Part shown: positions 56,446 through 64,000 of the stretch, one piece after another
How positions within the stretch are numbered: the first letter of the stretch is position 1
Layout of the letters: each line of letters starts with the position of its first letter
From: Zygaena filipendulae
Lineage: Eukaryota; Arthropoda; Insecta; Lepidoptera; Zygaenidae
NCBI GenBank assembly: GCA_907165275.2
Contig: OU015655.1
Location: forward strand, 11,296,501-11,360,500
Direction: 5' to 3'
DNA: 64,000 bases
Notes under the pieces: model-generated
What the model saw: the letters and a program-made list of their open reading frames with translations, nothing else
The model's database searches: none
What the model was told of the DNA's origin: nothing
Translations under genes and position numbers: made by a program

Positions 56446-56657
56446 CTAGTTATGCCCCGCGGTTTTACCCGCGTTAATTTCAGAGTTCCCGCGGGAATCC
56501 CGGGATAAAAAGTACCTTATCTGTTAATCTGATGTATAAGTTATATTATTGTAAAGTTTCATTTAAATCCATCCAGTAGTTTTTGCGTGAAAGAGTAACA
56601 AACATCCATCCATCCATCCATACATACTTACAAAGTTTTGCGTTTATAATATTTGTA
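56446..56657 (-). mobile_element. Helitron-like element, well preserved
   Basis: A|CTAGTTATGCCCCGCGG, GGAATCCCGGGATAAAAAGT, CATCCATCCATCCATCCATA, GCGTTTATAATATTTGTAGG. Confidence 0.6.
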
Positions 56658-56850
56658 GGATATAATATCAGCTAATTAGCAGTGAAATTCCCGTTAAAAA
56701 TGATCCAACTATTTCGGGTATTCACTCACGTAAGTTTTGGAATTTCCGCAGGAACTACAAACTTCTTTTATGAGAACCTTCTCTTTACAAACACAAAAAA
56801 AAGAACTATCGACATTGTTCAAGACGTTCACGCGTGATGCTGTGACCAAG
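56658..56850 (-). mobile_element. Decayed Helitron-like element
   Basis: CAGCTAATTAGCAGTGAAAT, GGAATTTCCGCAGGAACTAC, ACGCGTGATGCTGTGACCAA. Confidence 0.45.
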
Positions 56851-58001
56851 GGAAAAACTTGGGAGTAACATGATGAAGTCGAAAGTAACGTACATAAATG
56901 TTACAAAACGTACAATGTTGGCGACTCTGGCAACGCTAGCCGTTACAACGAGGCTACCGGGGAGTGTTGCCACCGACTCGGTGGCTTTATTGCCCATGAT
57001 AAAAGTAATTGCCAACGGGAATAGTCGGCGATATTACGAGCGTCGAACCAACGATTGTAGCTCGAATAATTAGTGAACAGAAAAACTAATGAATCTGAAT
57101 TCAAAGTCAAAAACATATATTTTTTTGTACAGATTTCTCTCGAGAAATTTTTTTGAAGTAAATTAGTTTTTTGAGTTTTCAAAAAGACTTTAAATTCAAA
57201 AATTGAGAACGAAGAACTGACAAGAAACTCAACAGGGTTGTCTCTCGTTACGATTGTACCCACCTACATAAAAAGGAATAGGGAGGAGTACAAAAAAAAT
57301 ATTAAATTGAGCTATTTCTAAACGTAAAAAGCAAAATCACTATTTTGTTTTTTGGAGACACTTTAAACCTCTCATCTCAAATACATATTATAAAAAAACG
57401 GGCTCATAGTAGAAAAAGCCTGTGTCTTATCTTTGAAACCGTATTTATGTAAAACTTGACGACTACTATGGAAAAAATAATCCAAACATTACCCTTCTCT
57501 GATAAATAATATTAAGTTTTTTTACTATATACTGACTGGCACAGATCGTACGATCTAATTAGTCTTATTAAAAAAAAACTCGCTACCTACTTGAGAGGAA
57601 ACAAAAATATTGCTTAAACAATTTTACTTATCGTAATTTTTTATTAAAAACTTTCGCTCGCATAAATCTTTTATACTTAACTCATTTCACAAACAACATT
57701 TTCATGAGGCTATTCTTGTGTTAAAATATAATAGAATAATATTCGGTTTCGATTTTGGTATATTAGGACCAGCCGGTGGCGTAGCCTCGTAATTAATATT
57801 TGTTTTGTTTTGGCTAATTATAATTACCGCTTTTACCTGGCTTTTACAGTGTTTACCTACCTATAACCTAAGTGAGTTGGGTCAAATGTTTAATATCTCA
57901 ATAATGCTTACATAATTATGTTCACGCCATGGATTTAATTGGTCCATGGTTCACGCGCATACGTGTTCCCTATTTCATCCTATTATTAAGACATCTATAT
58001 C
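56851..58001. other. Intron 1 sequence, nothing assigned
   Basis: 56880-57060 is mildly GC-rich (GCCACCGACTCGGTGGC hairpin at 56967-56983). No exon supported. Confidence 0.35.
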
Positions 58002-58021
58002 TTATATATATATATATATAA
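58002..58021. repeat. (TA)n microsatellite
   Basis: CTTATATATATATATATATA at the 5' edge of the next element. Confidence 0.8.
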
Positions 58022-58319
58022 TAAAAGAGTAGAATCCGCGAATCTGTACATTGAATATTTTTAAGAAAAATTTACAGGGGGCGATAAGAAGAGTAACCAA
58101 GCCAAAAAAAGTTTTAAAAATTATTTTCTGTCTATCTGTCTGTCTGTCTGTTCGCGATAATCTCCGAATCTACTAAGCGGAGTGTCATGCGGTTTTCACA
58201 GGTAGATTAAGCTTAGCCTGGTGCAACATATAGGCTTTGTTTCATTCAAATCGGATGTCGGGAAAAAAAGCTGTTGTATAAAAACCTTTCATGCGAGTGA
58301 AATCGCGGGGCACAGCTAG
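58022..58319 (+). mobile_element. Helitron-like element, CAGACAGACAGACAG body
   Basis: AGTAGAATCCGCGAATCTGT ... TTATTTTCTGTCTATCTGTC ... GTGAAATCGCGGGGCACAGC TAG|T. Same body as 8483-8755 and 30309-30583, reversed. Confidence 0.65.
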
Positions 58320-58340
58320 TATATAATATACAATATATAA

Positions 58341-58417
58341 CATGTGGTAAAATTAACTGCAAATATTTACAGGGCCGAAAGTATACTTTATAACAAACAG
58401 GATAAGTGAAAAAATAA
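58341..58417. mobile_element. Half copy of the 55963-56328 element
   Basis: GGTAAAATTAACTGCAAATA TTTACAGGGCCGAAAGTATA; only the left end remains, about 25 bp from the donor of exon 1. Confidence 0.65.
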
Positions 58418-58441
58418 TAATAAGTTCTACAGCGTACTCAC

Positions 58442-58543
58442 CACATTGTGTCCGGTGCGGCTACGCAAACTGAGCCGCATCTTCCAGTCACGCTTGGAGG
58501 CGCCGCCCTCGGAGCTGAAGGAGCGCTTCATCAGCAGAGACAT
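58442..58543 (-). CDS. Coding exon 1 (start codon exon) of an unidentified gene
   Basis: The ATG is at 58543-58541 and the frame is open for 34 codons to the donor GTG|GTGAGT at 58441. An in-frame TGA lies 11 codons upstream (58576-58574), so this is the first possible ATG in its frame; a second Met follows at codon 5. The peptide begins MSLLMKRSFSSEGGASKRDW and continues with alternating basic and hydrophobic residues (KMRLSLRSR) to HNV. The cluster KRSFSS resembles a basophilic-kinase site, which is only inference. Base composition is GC-rich against AT-rich surroundings, and a repeat half-copy ends only about 25 bp to its left. The donor is phase 0 and joins exon 2 without a stop. I cannot name the protein. 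Without transcript data an alternative start or exon cannot be excluded. Confidence 0.72.
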
Positions 58544-58927
58544 TATACCTGTCCCTTTCACTTCACCCAACAGTCACAACACTAGTCGAACATCGCGTGA
58601 CAACACTACCTAGCCAGTAGACGTACACTCACGCGCACGGTAATTGTCTATGCTCGAACGCGATTGTTGCATTCTGATCGCTCATTTCAATTGTCCATGG
58701 ACGTTACATTAATACTTTTGTCTATAACACTGGTGAGAGACCATTACGGCTAATTAGGTAATTCATGAAGTTAATTAATATTATATTACACTTTGAACAC
58801 ACTGATATTATAACATACCTACCTATAATGTTCACTGATTTGAAAGTTTATGCAGTGAAATAGTGAAGTGTTACAATGAAACACGTGAACATTGGATAAT
58901 CTGTTTGCACTCGTGCTGGCTGGAAAT
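58544..58927 (-). other. Probable 5' UTR part of exon 1
   Basis: On the minus strand a pyrimidine-rich acceptor (CCTTTTGTTTCAG|ATTTCC) ends at 58928, giving a 384 nt untranslated leader before the ATG. If it is used, the transcription start lies further right and the leader is split by an intron. If not, transcription may start inside this interval. No clear TATA box was seen near the ATG. Confidence 0.45.
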
Positions 58928-59084
58928 CTGAAACAAAAGGATTGTAAATTAAATACTAGTTTATATTCATTAATAAGCAATTAGCAATCGTATCAACCGT
59001 CGGTACGGCTTTCACTCGTCAACAACCTGAACGTTGTGGTTATACGAGTATACTTCAGTTTTGCTTATTCGATGCCGTTTTTTT
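58928..59084. other. Upstream of exon 1; 27 bp word shared with 63440-63470
   Basis: TCGGTACGGCTTTCACTCGT CAACAAC at about 58999-59025 recurs inverted at about 63445-63471. Origin unknown; may be a diverged repeat. Confidence 0.4.
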
Positions 59085-59300
59085 GACAGTTGGCTTTTAC
59101 TCCCCACGAGCCAACAACATTCCTTGGCCATAATGCGCGTCCCAAAAACACAACCCTCCAGATACAAAAATATTTTGAATTAATATTCTGTATGCCTGCA
59201 CACGTTGAAAATGTTTATTTTTTGAAGAGAAACTTTTTTGAGCGCGAGGGACATAAAAAATTGTAGCGCGTTATCTTAACGCGACGTGTTACGAGCCCAC
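59085..59300. mobile_element. Diverged inverted relative of the 19110-19338 MITE
   Basis: CAACAACATTCCTTGG, GAATTAATATTCTGTATG, AGAGAAACTTTTTTGAG and GCGCGTTATCTTAACGCG parallel the 19110-19338 text in reverse. Confidence 0.5.
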
Positions 59301-59301
59301 T

Positions 59302-59465
59302 GAGCCAAGTTGACAATCTATAAAATCGTTATCGCTATAGAACACTAAGGAACGTATCGTCACGTCACGTATGACTTGACAATGACGACGACGTGACCAC
59401 GTGACATGACGGTGCGTTCCCTAGTTTTCTATATCGCTAACGACTATAGATTGTCAACTTGGCTA
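59302..59465. mobile_element. Hairpin MITE, GAGCCAAGTTGACAATCTATA arms
   Basis: About 65 bp arms: AGCCAAGTTGACAATCTATA ... TATAGATTGTCAACTTGGCT, with CGTTATCGCTATAGAA / TTCTATATCGCTAACG inside. It lies about 375 bp upstream of the inferred leader acceptor. Confidence 0.75.
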
Positions 59466-60110
59466 AGGGGTTTGGTGATAGCGGCAAAGCAGGCAGTGGT
59501 TAGAGTGACTGCCGGTGGATGGGCACTGACGAGTCGACCCGACGGCCGTCAAACGGAAGTCAATTTTCACCGGCCTTTGTGTCGGTTGCCGGCTCTCGAC
59601 CGCGCCTCCGCCGCTCTGCGCCGTGATAACGCACTGTTGTACCGGAAACAACCCCGTCACACTACCTACCATGTCATGAAAATAATAAATTGAAAACTAA
59701 AAAAAAACTTCGTTACTTAAATGTTTGCGGAAATTTTTTTTTTATTTTTAATAGGTACGAACATTGTTTAAAATTTTAAATCACGTTGGGGGGAATAAAA
59801 AAAATTCGAAACCGATTTTATATTGTAACGACAACATCGAAATTAAATCTTCAGTTGCAGGAAAATTAAAACATAAATGTACTTAAATATGAAATGTATA
59901 AAAACAACAAAAAAACCTCTACAGTTTGTAGTGAATCTTTAATAAAGCTTTAATTAAAAAAAGGCGTTAGTGAAAATATTTCGACGAAAATTATGCACGA
60001 TGTCGTAAGCAGCATCCAACAAAATAATGATTTCTGTCTCGCTGTCTGTCTATCTGTACCCTTGTACGCACACGTCAAACGGTATTGCCCAGGTTTTCGC
60101 AGTTATCACT
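59466..60110. other. Unassigned; GC-rich patch 59470-59660, then AT-rich
   Basis: 59470-59660 is GC-rich and unique-looking, with TCAGT-type initiator words on the minus strand (for example GTCAGTGCCC). It is the nearest candidate promoter or non-coding first exon for the minus-strand gene; inference only. Confidence 0.3.
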
Positions 60111-60111
60111 A

Positions 60112-60304
60112 TATATATAAAGTCGCTTCCCGCTGTCTGTCTGTCCCTAAGTATTCTTAGATCTTTAAAATTACGCAACGGATTTTGATGCGGTTTTTTT
60201 CAATTGATAGAGTGATTCAAGAGGAAGGTTTATTCGTATATTTTATCCTGGAATTCTCGCGGGAACTCCGAAATTACCGTGGGTGAAACTACGGGGGACA
60301 GCTA
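60112..60304 (+). mobile_element. Helitron-like element, AAAGTCGCTTCCCGCTGTCTG body
   Basis: ATATATATAAAGTCGCTTCC, ATAGAGTGATTCAAGAGGAA, GTGGGTGAAACTACGGGGGA CAGCTAG|T. Confidence 0.65.
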
Positions 60305-60499
60305 GTTTTCATATAAGTGTAAGTAGAAACATAGAATAATTTTCATTGAAATCGTCTGTGATATTCTAAAAAAGGTAAATCATCTAGCATCATCTTGCAA
60401 GTCATACTGATTTCGCTTCTCACGTTGCTACTGATGGTTATTTCTATTCTCAAAATAAAATTAAGGCGAAACTAAGTGAGTTTGAGAAACGCCAAAAAA

Positions 60500-60525
60500 T
60501 CGTCAAAACCGCGGGCAACAGCTAG
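60500..60525 (+). mobile_element. Helitron-like tail fragment
   Basis: CAAAACCGCGGGCAACAGCT AG followed by T. Confidence 0.45.
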
Positions 60526-60646
60526 TGAGCAGTACAAAATTAACATGTGTCTTAAGGATAGCAGTAAAGTTACACTTAAGACTGCGCAAACCGTAGGTGC
60601 AAACCTCTACACATAGTTTTTCTGTTCCAAGCGAAAATATACCTAC

Positions 60647-60858
60647 CAGCTGTCCCACGCGGTTTCACCCGCAATAATCTTGAATTTCCCGCGGGAATTC
60701 CGGATTACAATATAGCCTATGTTACTCAGGGATAATGTAGCTTTCTAATGATGAAAGAATTTTTGAAATCGGTCCAGTAGTTTTTGAGTTAAATCGTAAT
60801 AAACAAACAAACAAACAAAAAATTAAATCTTTCCTCTTTATAATATTAGTACTTATAG
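60647..60858 (-). mobile_element. Helitron-like element, AACAAACAAAC body
   Basis: CAGCTGTCCCACGCGGTTTC, GGATTACAATATAGCCTATG, AATCGTAATAAACAAACAAA, TTATAATATTAGTACTTATA. Confidence 0.6.
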
Positions 60859-61301
60859 AAAAACAAGCCAAATTTACAATCCCGTCACATTCAAGTTGGT
60901 AGCTATCTACATAATATAAATAGGTCGGCAGGCAGGTGCCAATCGACCCTCTCAAAGTTGGAGATTTGTCTACATAATATCGGTTCGATAGTTTCTGAAC
61001 TTGAGTTTAAAAGGTTATAATGAAAATTAAACTAAGTATGTTAAAAAGTGATTTTATCTCCAACACGAAATTCCATCAAAGCCTGATTTCCTCATTCCAC
61101 CCACTCGCGTGGAATGAGGTATGGGGGTGTATTATCTGCCCGTAGAACTGCGAAGTAAATTATTATGACTACTTTCGAAATTTCAATTCTCCAAAGGAAT
61201 AATGTTTTGTTTTGATAATACGAGTACCTTTTACGAAATGGATTAGAAAGTGCTTCAGTTATTTTAAGTACATAGGTTTTAATACTTGGTAGGTACTAAG
61301 T
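60859..61301. other. Unassigned sequence
   Basis: An inverted pair ATTCCACCCACTCGCGTGGAAT occurs at 61096-61117. No exon seen. Confidence 0.3.
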
Positions 61302-61612
61302 GCCAACCCACACGATGCGGTGCGGCGCCGCAGCCCAAGCCATTTCGCCGCATGGGCGACCACACGGGCAGCAGCACCGCAGTGGCGACAAAAAGAGTAG
61401 GCATGCCCATCGCTACGTGACAGAACAGGACAAACAACAGCGAGCCGCTTACTCCCCTCCCCTCCCCGCCTCGTCTCGACTCCGATGCGAGCGCGGCGCG
61501 GCGCCGGAACGCGCCGCAAGCCGTGTGACCACAACGCATTTTTCTATGTAATATACCGCAGTGGCGCCGCTCAGGCGCCTGACCTGAGCCGCACCGCACC
61601 GTGTGGGTTGGC
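61302..61612. mobile_element. GC-rich MITE, GCCAACCCACACGATGCGG ends
   Basis: About 25 bp inverted ends (GCCAACCCACACGATGCGGT / ACCGTGTGGGTTGGC) and GC-rich core. 311 bp. The overlapping ORFs on both strands are caused by GC content. Confidence 0.65.
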
Positions 61613-61877
61613 TCTAACACTGAGCAGCAAATATGTTTTAAAAGAGATTTTACTTTGCGGTGCGAACTAAATAATAATATAAGTAATATGCAACTAATTA
61701 AATATAATCAAAATTTTTATCGCTTTATTTATACTTTTAAATTTTAACTAACCGATGTTATACGGACAACTATATCTTAGCAAATTAAATCCCATAACAT
61801 TATTTCTGTCCACAAAATAATAGTTTTTTTTTTTTTATTGGGCAGGAAAGTCAGTGTTTTTCTATAAGTCTTATTTT

Positions 61878-62049
61878 TGTTGGTTTTTGTGTTTGTTACG
61901 ATTTAACTCTAACACTAATGGACCGATTTCAAAAATTCTTTCACCATTAGAAAGTTACATTATCCCTGAGTAACATATGCTATATTGTAATCCGGAATTC
62001 CCGCGGGAACTCCCAAATTGTCGCGGGTGCAACCGCGCGGGACAGCTAG
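61878..62049 (+). mobile_element. Helitron-like element, AACAAACAAAC body
   Basis: GTTTGTTACGATTTAACTCT, AGAAAGTTACATTATCCCTG, GTGCAACCGCGCGGGACAGC TAG|T. Same type as 60647-60858, opposite orientation. Confidence 0.6.
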
Positions 62050-63254
62050 TATTAAATAAAATTTATAACATTACTTAATATTGGCGGGAGGGAAAAAAGT
62101 CAATGTAAAATAATAATTTACCTGCCCATAATATACTATGCCGAAACATGTCGAGGAAGTAATTTACGTAAATAATATTATGTCACTGCAAGACATGGGC
62201 AAAACTCGTTATAAGCTAAGTAGATGTATGTTTATTGACATTTAGATAAATATAGAAGATCGTACATATACAGGTACCTAGCTCAAGAGATAGATTATTA
62301 CACATCATTATGCCGATAAAACCTCACATAACTGCCTTTTTATCAAACTTCCGCCGCTCAAACGCACTTCAGACTCGACTCTCGTTTCGAGATCGAGTGT
62401 GAATGAGATAAAGACGCGGGCCGAGTGCGAGTCCTAATCGCAGATTATGGATTCCGTTTACTCATTGAAAATTTTTAAATCAAATTTCTAACGATATGCA
62501 AGTTTTTCGTTATTAAATCGCAATAGCTATCTATTAGGATAGCTCTGGTTTTATGGAAATGTAATATCAAAATTATAAAATAAATACTAGCAAGTTATAA
62601 GTTATTTGTTCTTAAACGCGTCTATCATACTAGTTTGATCACAGAGTGAAATGGGCCTTTGATGTTTTTCATTCAGATATTGCGTTTCATGATACGCATT
62701 GAGCGCTTACCTCACCTCTATCTAGATCATGGAGCGAGGATTTTTGCAGTGACGAATCGTACCTGGCAGCTGTTTACGTTGATCCAGAAAAAGAAAAAAG
62801 AAAACACAAAACAAAATTTCGAAAAGAACGACATGCATCCATTATTAGGCGACGCGCTTAGATTTTTACGCGATTACGCTTGAAAAGCATAAAAGGGAAT
62901 GAACATGACCGAGTTTTCTGCCTTTCGGTATCTTATGGAAAAATAACACCTTAACACTTATAATATTATTGACTAAATTACACTGTATTATTCGTGAAAA
63001 GATTTTGTAAATAATTTAAGATCCAACAGACTGCTATTATATAGATTTTAGAACTGAGTTTATTAACATTTACTTAAACAATTTAAGGGTATTGGTTATA
63101 ACTGGCTATAAAGCAGGGCAGTTTCTAGTGCCCGGCTGGCTAGCTCCCACCTTCAAGTTGAAAATCTGCCGCCAAGCATCTAACGATGTGTTCTAGCAGC
63201 CTCACTTGAAAGCCAGTTCCCATTCTAGATTAGGTGTGTTTACTTCTACTACTA
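62050..63254. other. Unassigned upstream sequence
   Basis: 62340-62440 is mildly GC-rich (TCTCGTTTCGAGATCGAGTG). A 74-codon ORF at 62659-62883 is basic and has no recognised domain. Nothing further supported. Confidence 0.3.
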
Positions 63255-63320
63255 GGGTGGTATTCACTTAACATCAGGTGAGCTGTGGTCAAATGCCTAG
63301 CCTGTTCAAAATTTAAAAAA
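63255..63320 (-). repeat. Inverted relative of the lepidopteran CTGATGGTAAGTG repeat
   Basis: GGTATTCACTTAACATCAGG TGAGCTGTGGTCAAATGCC parallels the reverse of 47270-47310. Confidence 0.45.
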
Positions 63321-63522
63321 ATCCAATAGGTACCTAAACCTTTTCATTTTCAAATAAAGTAACAGTGTCATCGCATTTGTCGTTCTCTTCCGACCGGCAA
63401 CACTCACCAAGTTGATTGAACAGATCGACTGGGCAGTTGATTGTTGACGAGTGAAAGCCGTACCGAAAACACGCGTGGCACGTTTATCCTCGTTATTTCA
63501 GTCACTTTTCAGCATCTATTTT

Positions 63523-63612
63523 GGACCCTGAGCAGGAAACTGGCTTTCACGAGAGCCATGTTTTAACTTGGGGAACAATCTAACATTGTCATTGGCATTT
63601 CGCCATAATTGA
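63523..63612 (-). repeat. Inverted copy of the 5865-6060 repeat
   Basis: GGGGAACAATCTAACATTGT CATTGGCATTTCGCCATAAT; the ATTGTCATTGGCA word repeats at about 63646. Confidence 0.5.
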
Positions 63613-63867
63613 AGGAGTAGATGAAGAGATTTTTATTATTATGAAACATTGTCATTGGCAAATTATAATTATAGACGCCATTATTAAAGAAGAAGAACAC
63701 TGGGCAGTTGAAAAATGACTATTAGACGAAGAAAACTTTGCCTGCTTAAATTTTATTCTATGTTGTATGCGCCAATCAAAAAATTGTCAATCATCATCAT
63801 AGATGTCGACATAATTATGTTGTCTTTGGCGCATCGTCGCTTGGCTCACACGATTTGGTCACCAACC

Positions 63868-63950
63868 AAACCTAACTAAGAATGTCGGAGTGCTCTACGC
63901 CCTGTTAAACAGCACTAGTTTGTAACTAGACCTTCCTTGTAATCATTTCA
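63868..63950 (+). repeat. AAGAATGTCGGAGTGCTCTACGCC repeat
   Basis: Shared with 14805-14900; diverged. Class unknown. Confidence 0.5.
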
Positions 63951-64000
63951 TCAATTGATAGGTAAATTTGTTATTGCGGGCTGAGAGACAAAACGATAAA

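Larger units (their letters stand above)
13288..58927 (-). other. Partial transcription unit: one gene with three visible coding exons and giant introns
   Basis: Three minus-strand GC-rich exons with consensus splice sites join in phase: exon 1 ends at a codon boundary, exon 2 is 198 nt (66 codons, phase 0 to 0), exon 3 is 94 nt and ends in phase 1. Introns are 12,966 bp and 31,896 bp; the next runs off the left edge. The joined N-terminus is 131 residues plus one base. It is rich in Ser, Arg, Pro and Ala, basic at the start, and looks disordered, with one ordered-looking patch around residues 82-92 (KSNWEVIEHFS). The hexapeptide SEGGAS occurs twice, at residues 11-16 and 103-108. I see no signal peptide or membrane segment, so a cytoplasmic or nuclear regulatory protein is plausible; this is inference. 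The family is not recognised. Introns this long fit a developmental or neuronal gene, but nothing here proves it. Confidence 0.72.

Noticed and set aside
61279..61620. Overlapping ORFs on both strands at 61.3-61.6 kb
   Set aside because: They lie in a MITE with inverted GCCAACCCACAC ends; no coding evidence.
1..64000. A new defence, biosynthetic or multi-gene system
   Set aside because: Only one gene fragment and transposon remains are supported; nothing in the window forms a gene cluster.
1..64000. tRNA, rRNA or snRNA genes, endogenous virus
   Set aside because: I saw no tRNA A/B-box pair with cloverleaf, no rRNA text, and no viral capsid, polymerase or envelope-like reading frame.

Overview
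This window looks like nuclear DNA from a lepidopteran insect (moth or butterfly). It is AT-rich and full of short interspersed repeats that I recognise as typical of that order: the TTAGGGTTCCG...CGGAACCCT element, the ACCGACTTCCAAAAAGGAGG repeat, the GGCAAACGGGCAAGTGG / CTGATGGTAAGTGAT repeat, and above all the ACTAGCTGT...CCGCGGTTTCACCCGCG repeat. There are no bacterial operons and no long open reading frames. Almost every ORF of 60-140 codons falls inside a repeat or unconserved intron.

I can support one protein-coding gene, on the minus strand. Three GC-rich exons (58442-58543, 45278-45475 and 13288-13381) each have good splice signals, and their phases join into one reading frame of 131 codons plus one base. 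The ATG exon has an in-frame stop 11 codons upstream and a probable 5' UTR acceptor near 58928. Introns are about 13.0 kb, 31.9 kb and more than 13.2 kb, and the rest of the gene lies left of position 1. The encoded N-terminus is basic, Ser/Pro-rich and probably disordered, with one ordered-looking patch (SNWEVIEHFS). I do not recognise the family. If the model is right, everything between 1 and 58441 is intron, and 58928-64000 is upstream or 5' UTR intron.

The rest is mostly transposon debris. (1) About 45 copies or fragments of short Helitron-like elements end in a hairpin tail plus CTAG (or CTAA), with A before and T after the insertion point. At least seven different bodies share this tail, and 36902-37445 is a head-to-tail array of four units. 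(2) Many terminal-inverted-repeat or hairpin elements are present: an AATGGG(G/C)ATGTTGACTA family of about 315-330 bp carrying TGACGTCA palindromes; a roughly 210-237 bp near-palindrome family (three copies); a 234 bp TGGACATAGATAAGC family (three copies); a 519 bp element with 182 bp arms about 97% identical; and several GC-rich ones. (3) LINE remains are scarce: two C-terminal coding stubs (30590-30715 and 48621-48911) and several 3' tails.

A few GC-rich patches (3517-4060, 7250-7400, 26330-26540, 54540-54800, 59470-59660) are not explained by repeats and could be regulatory or non-coding exons. I found no tRNA, rRNA, CRISPR array, virus or complete autonomous transposon, and no convincing new multi-gene system. 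The most interesting items are the split gene, the Helitron-like array with its shared tail module, and the very young 182 bp inverted-repeat element.
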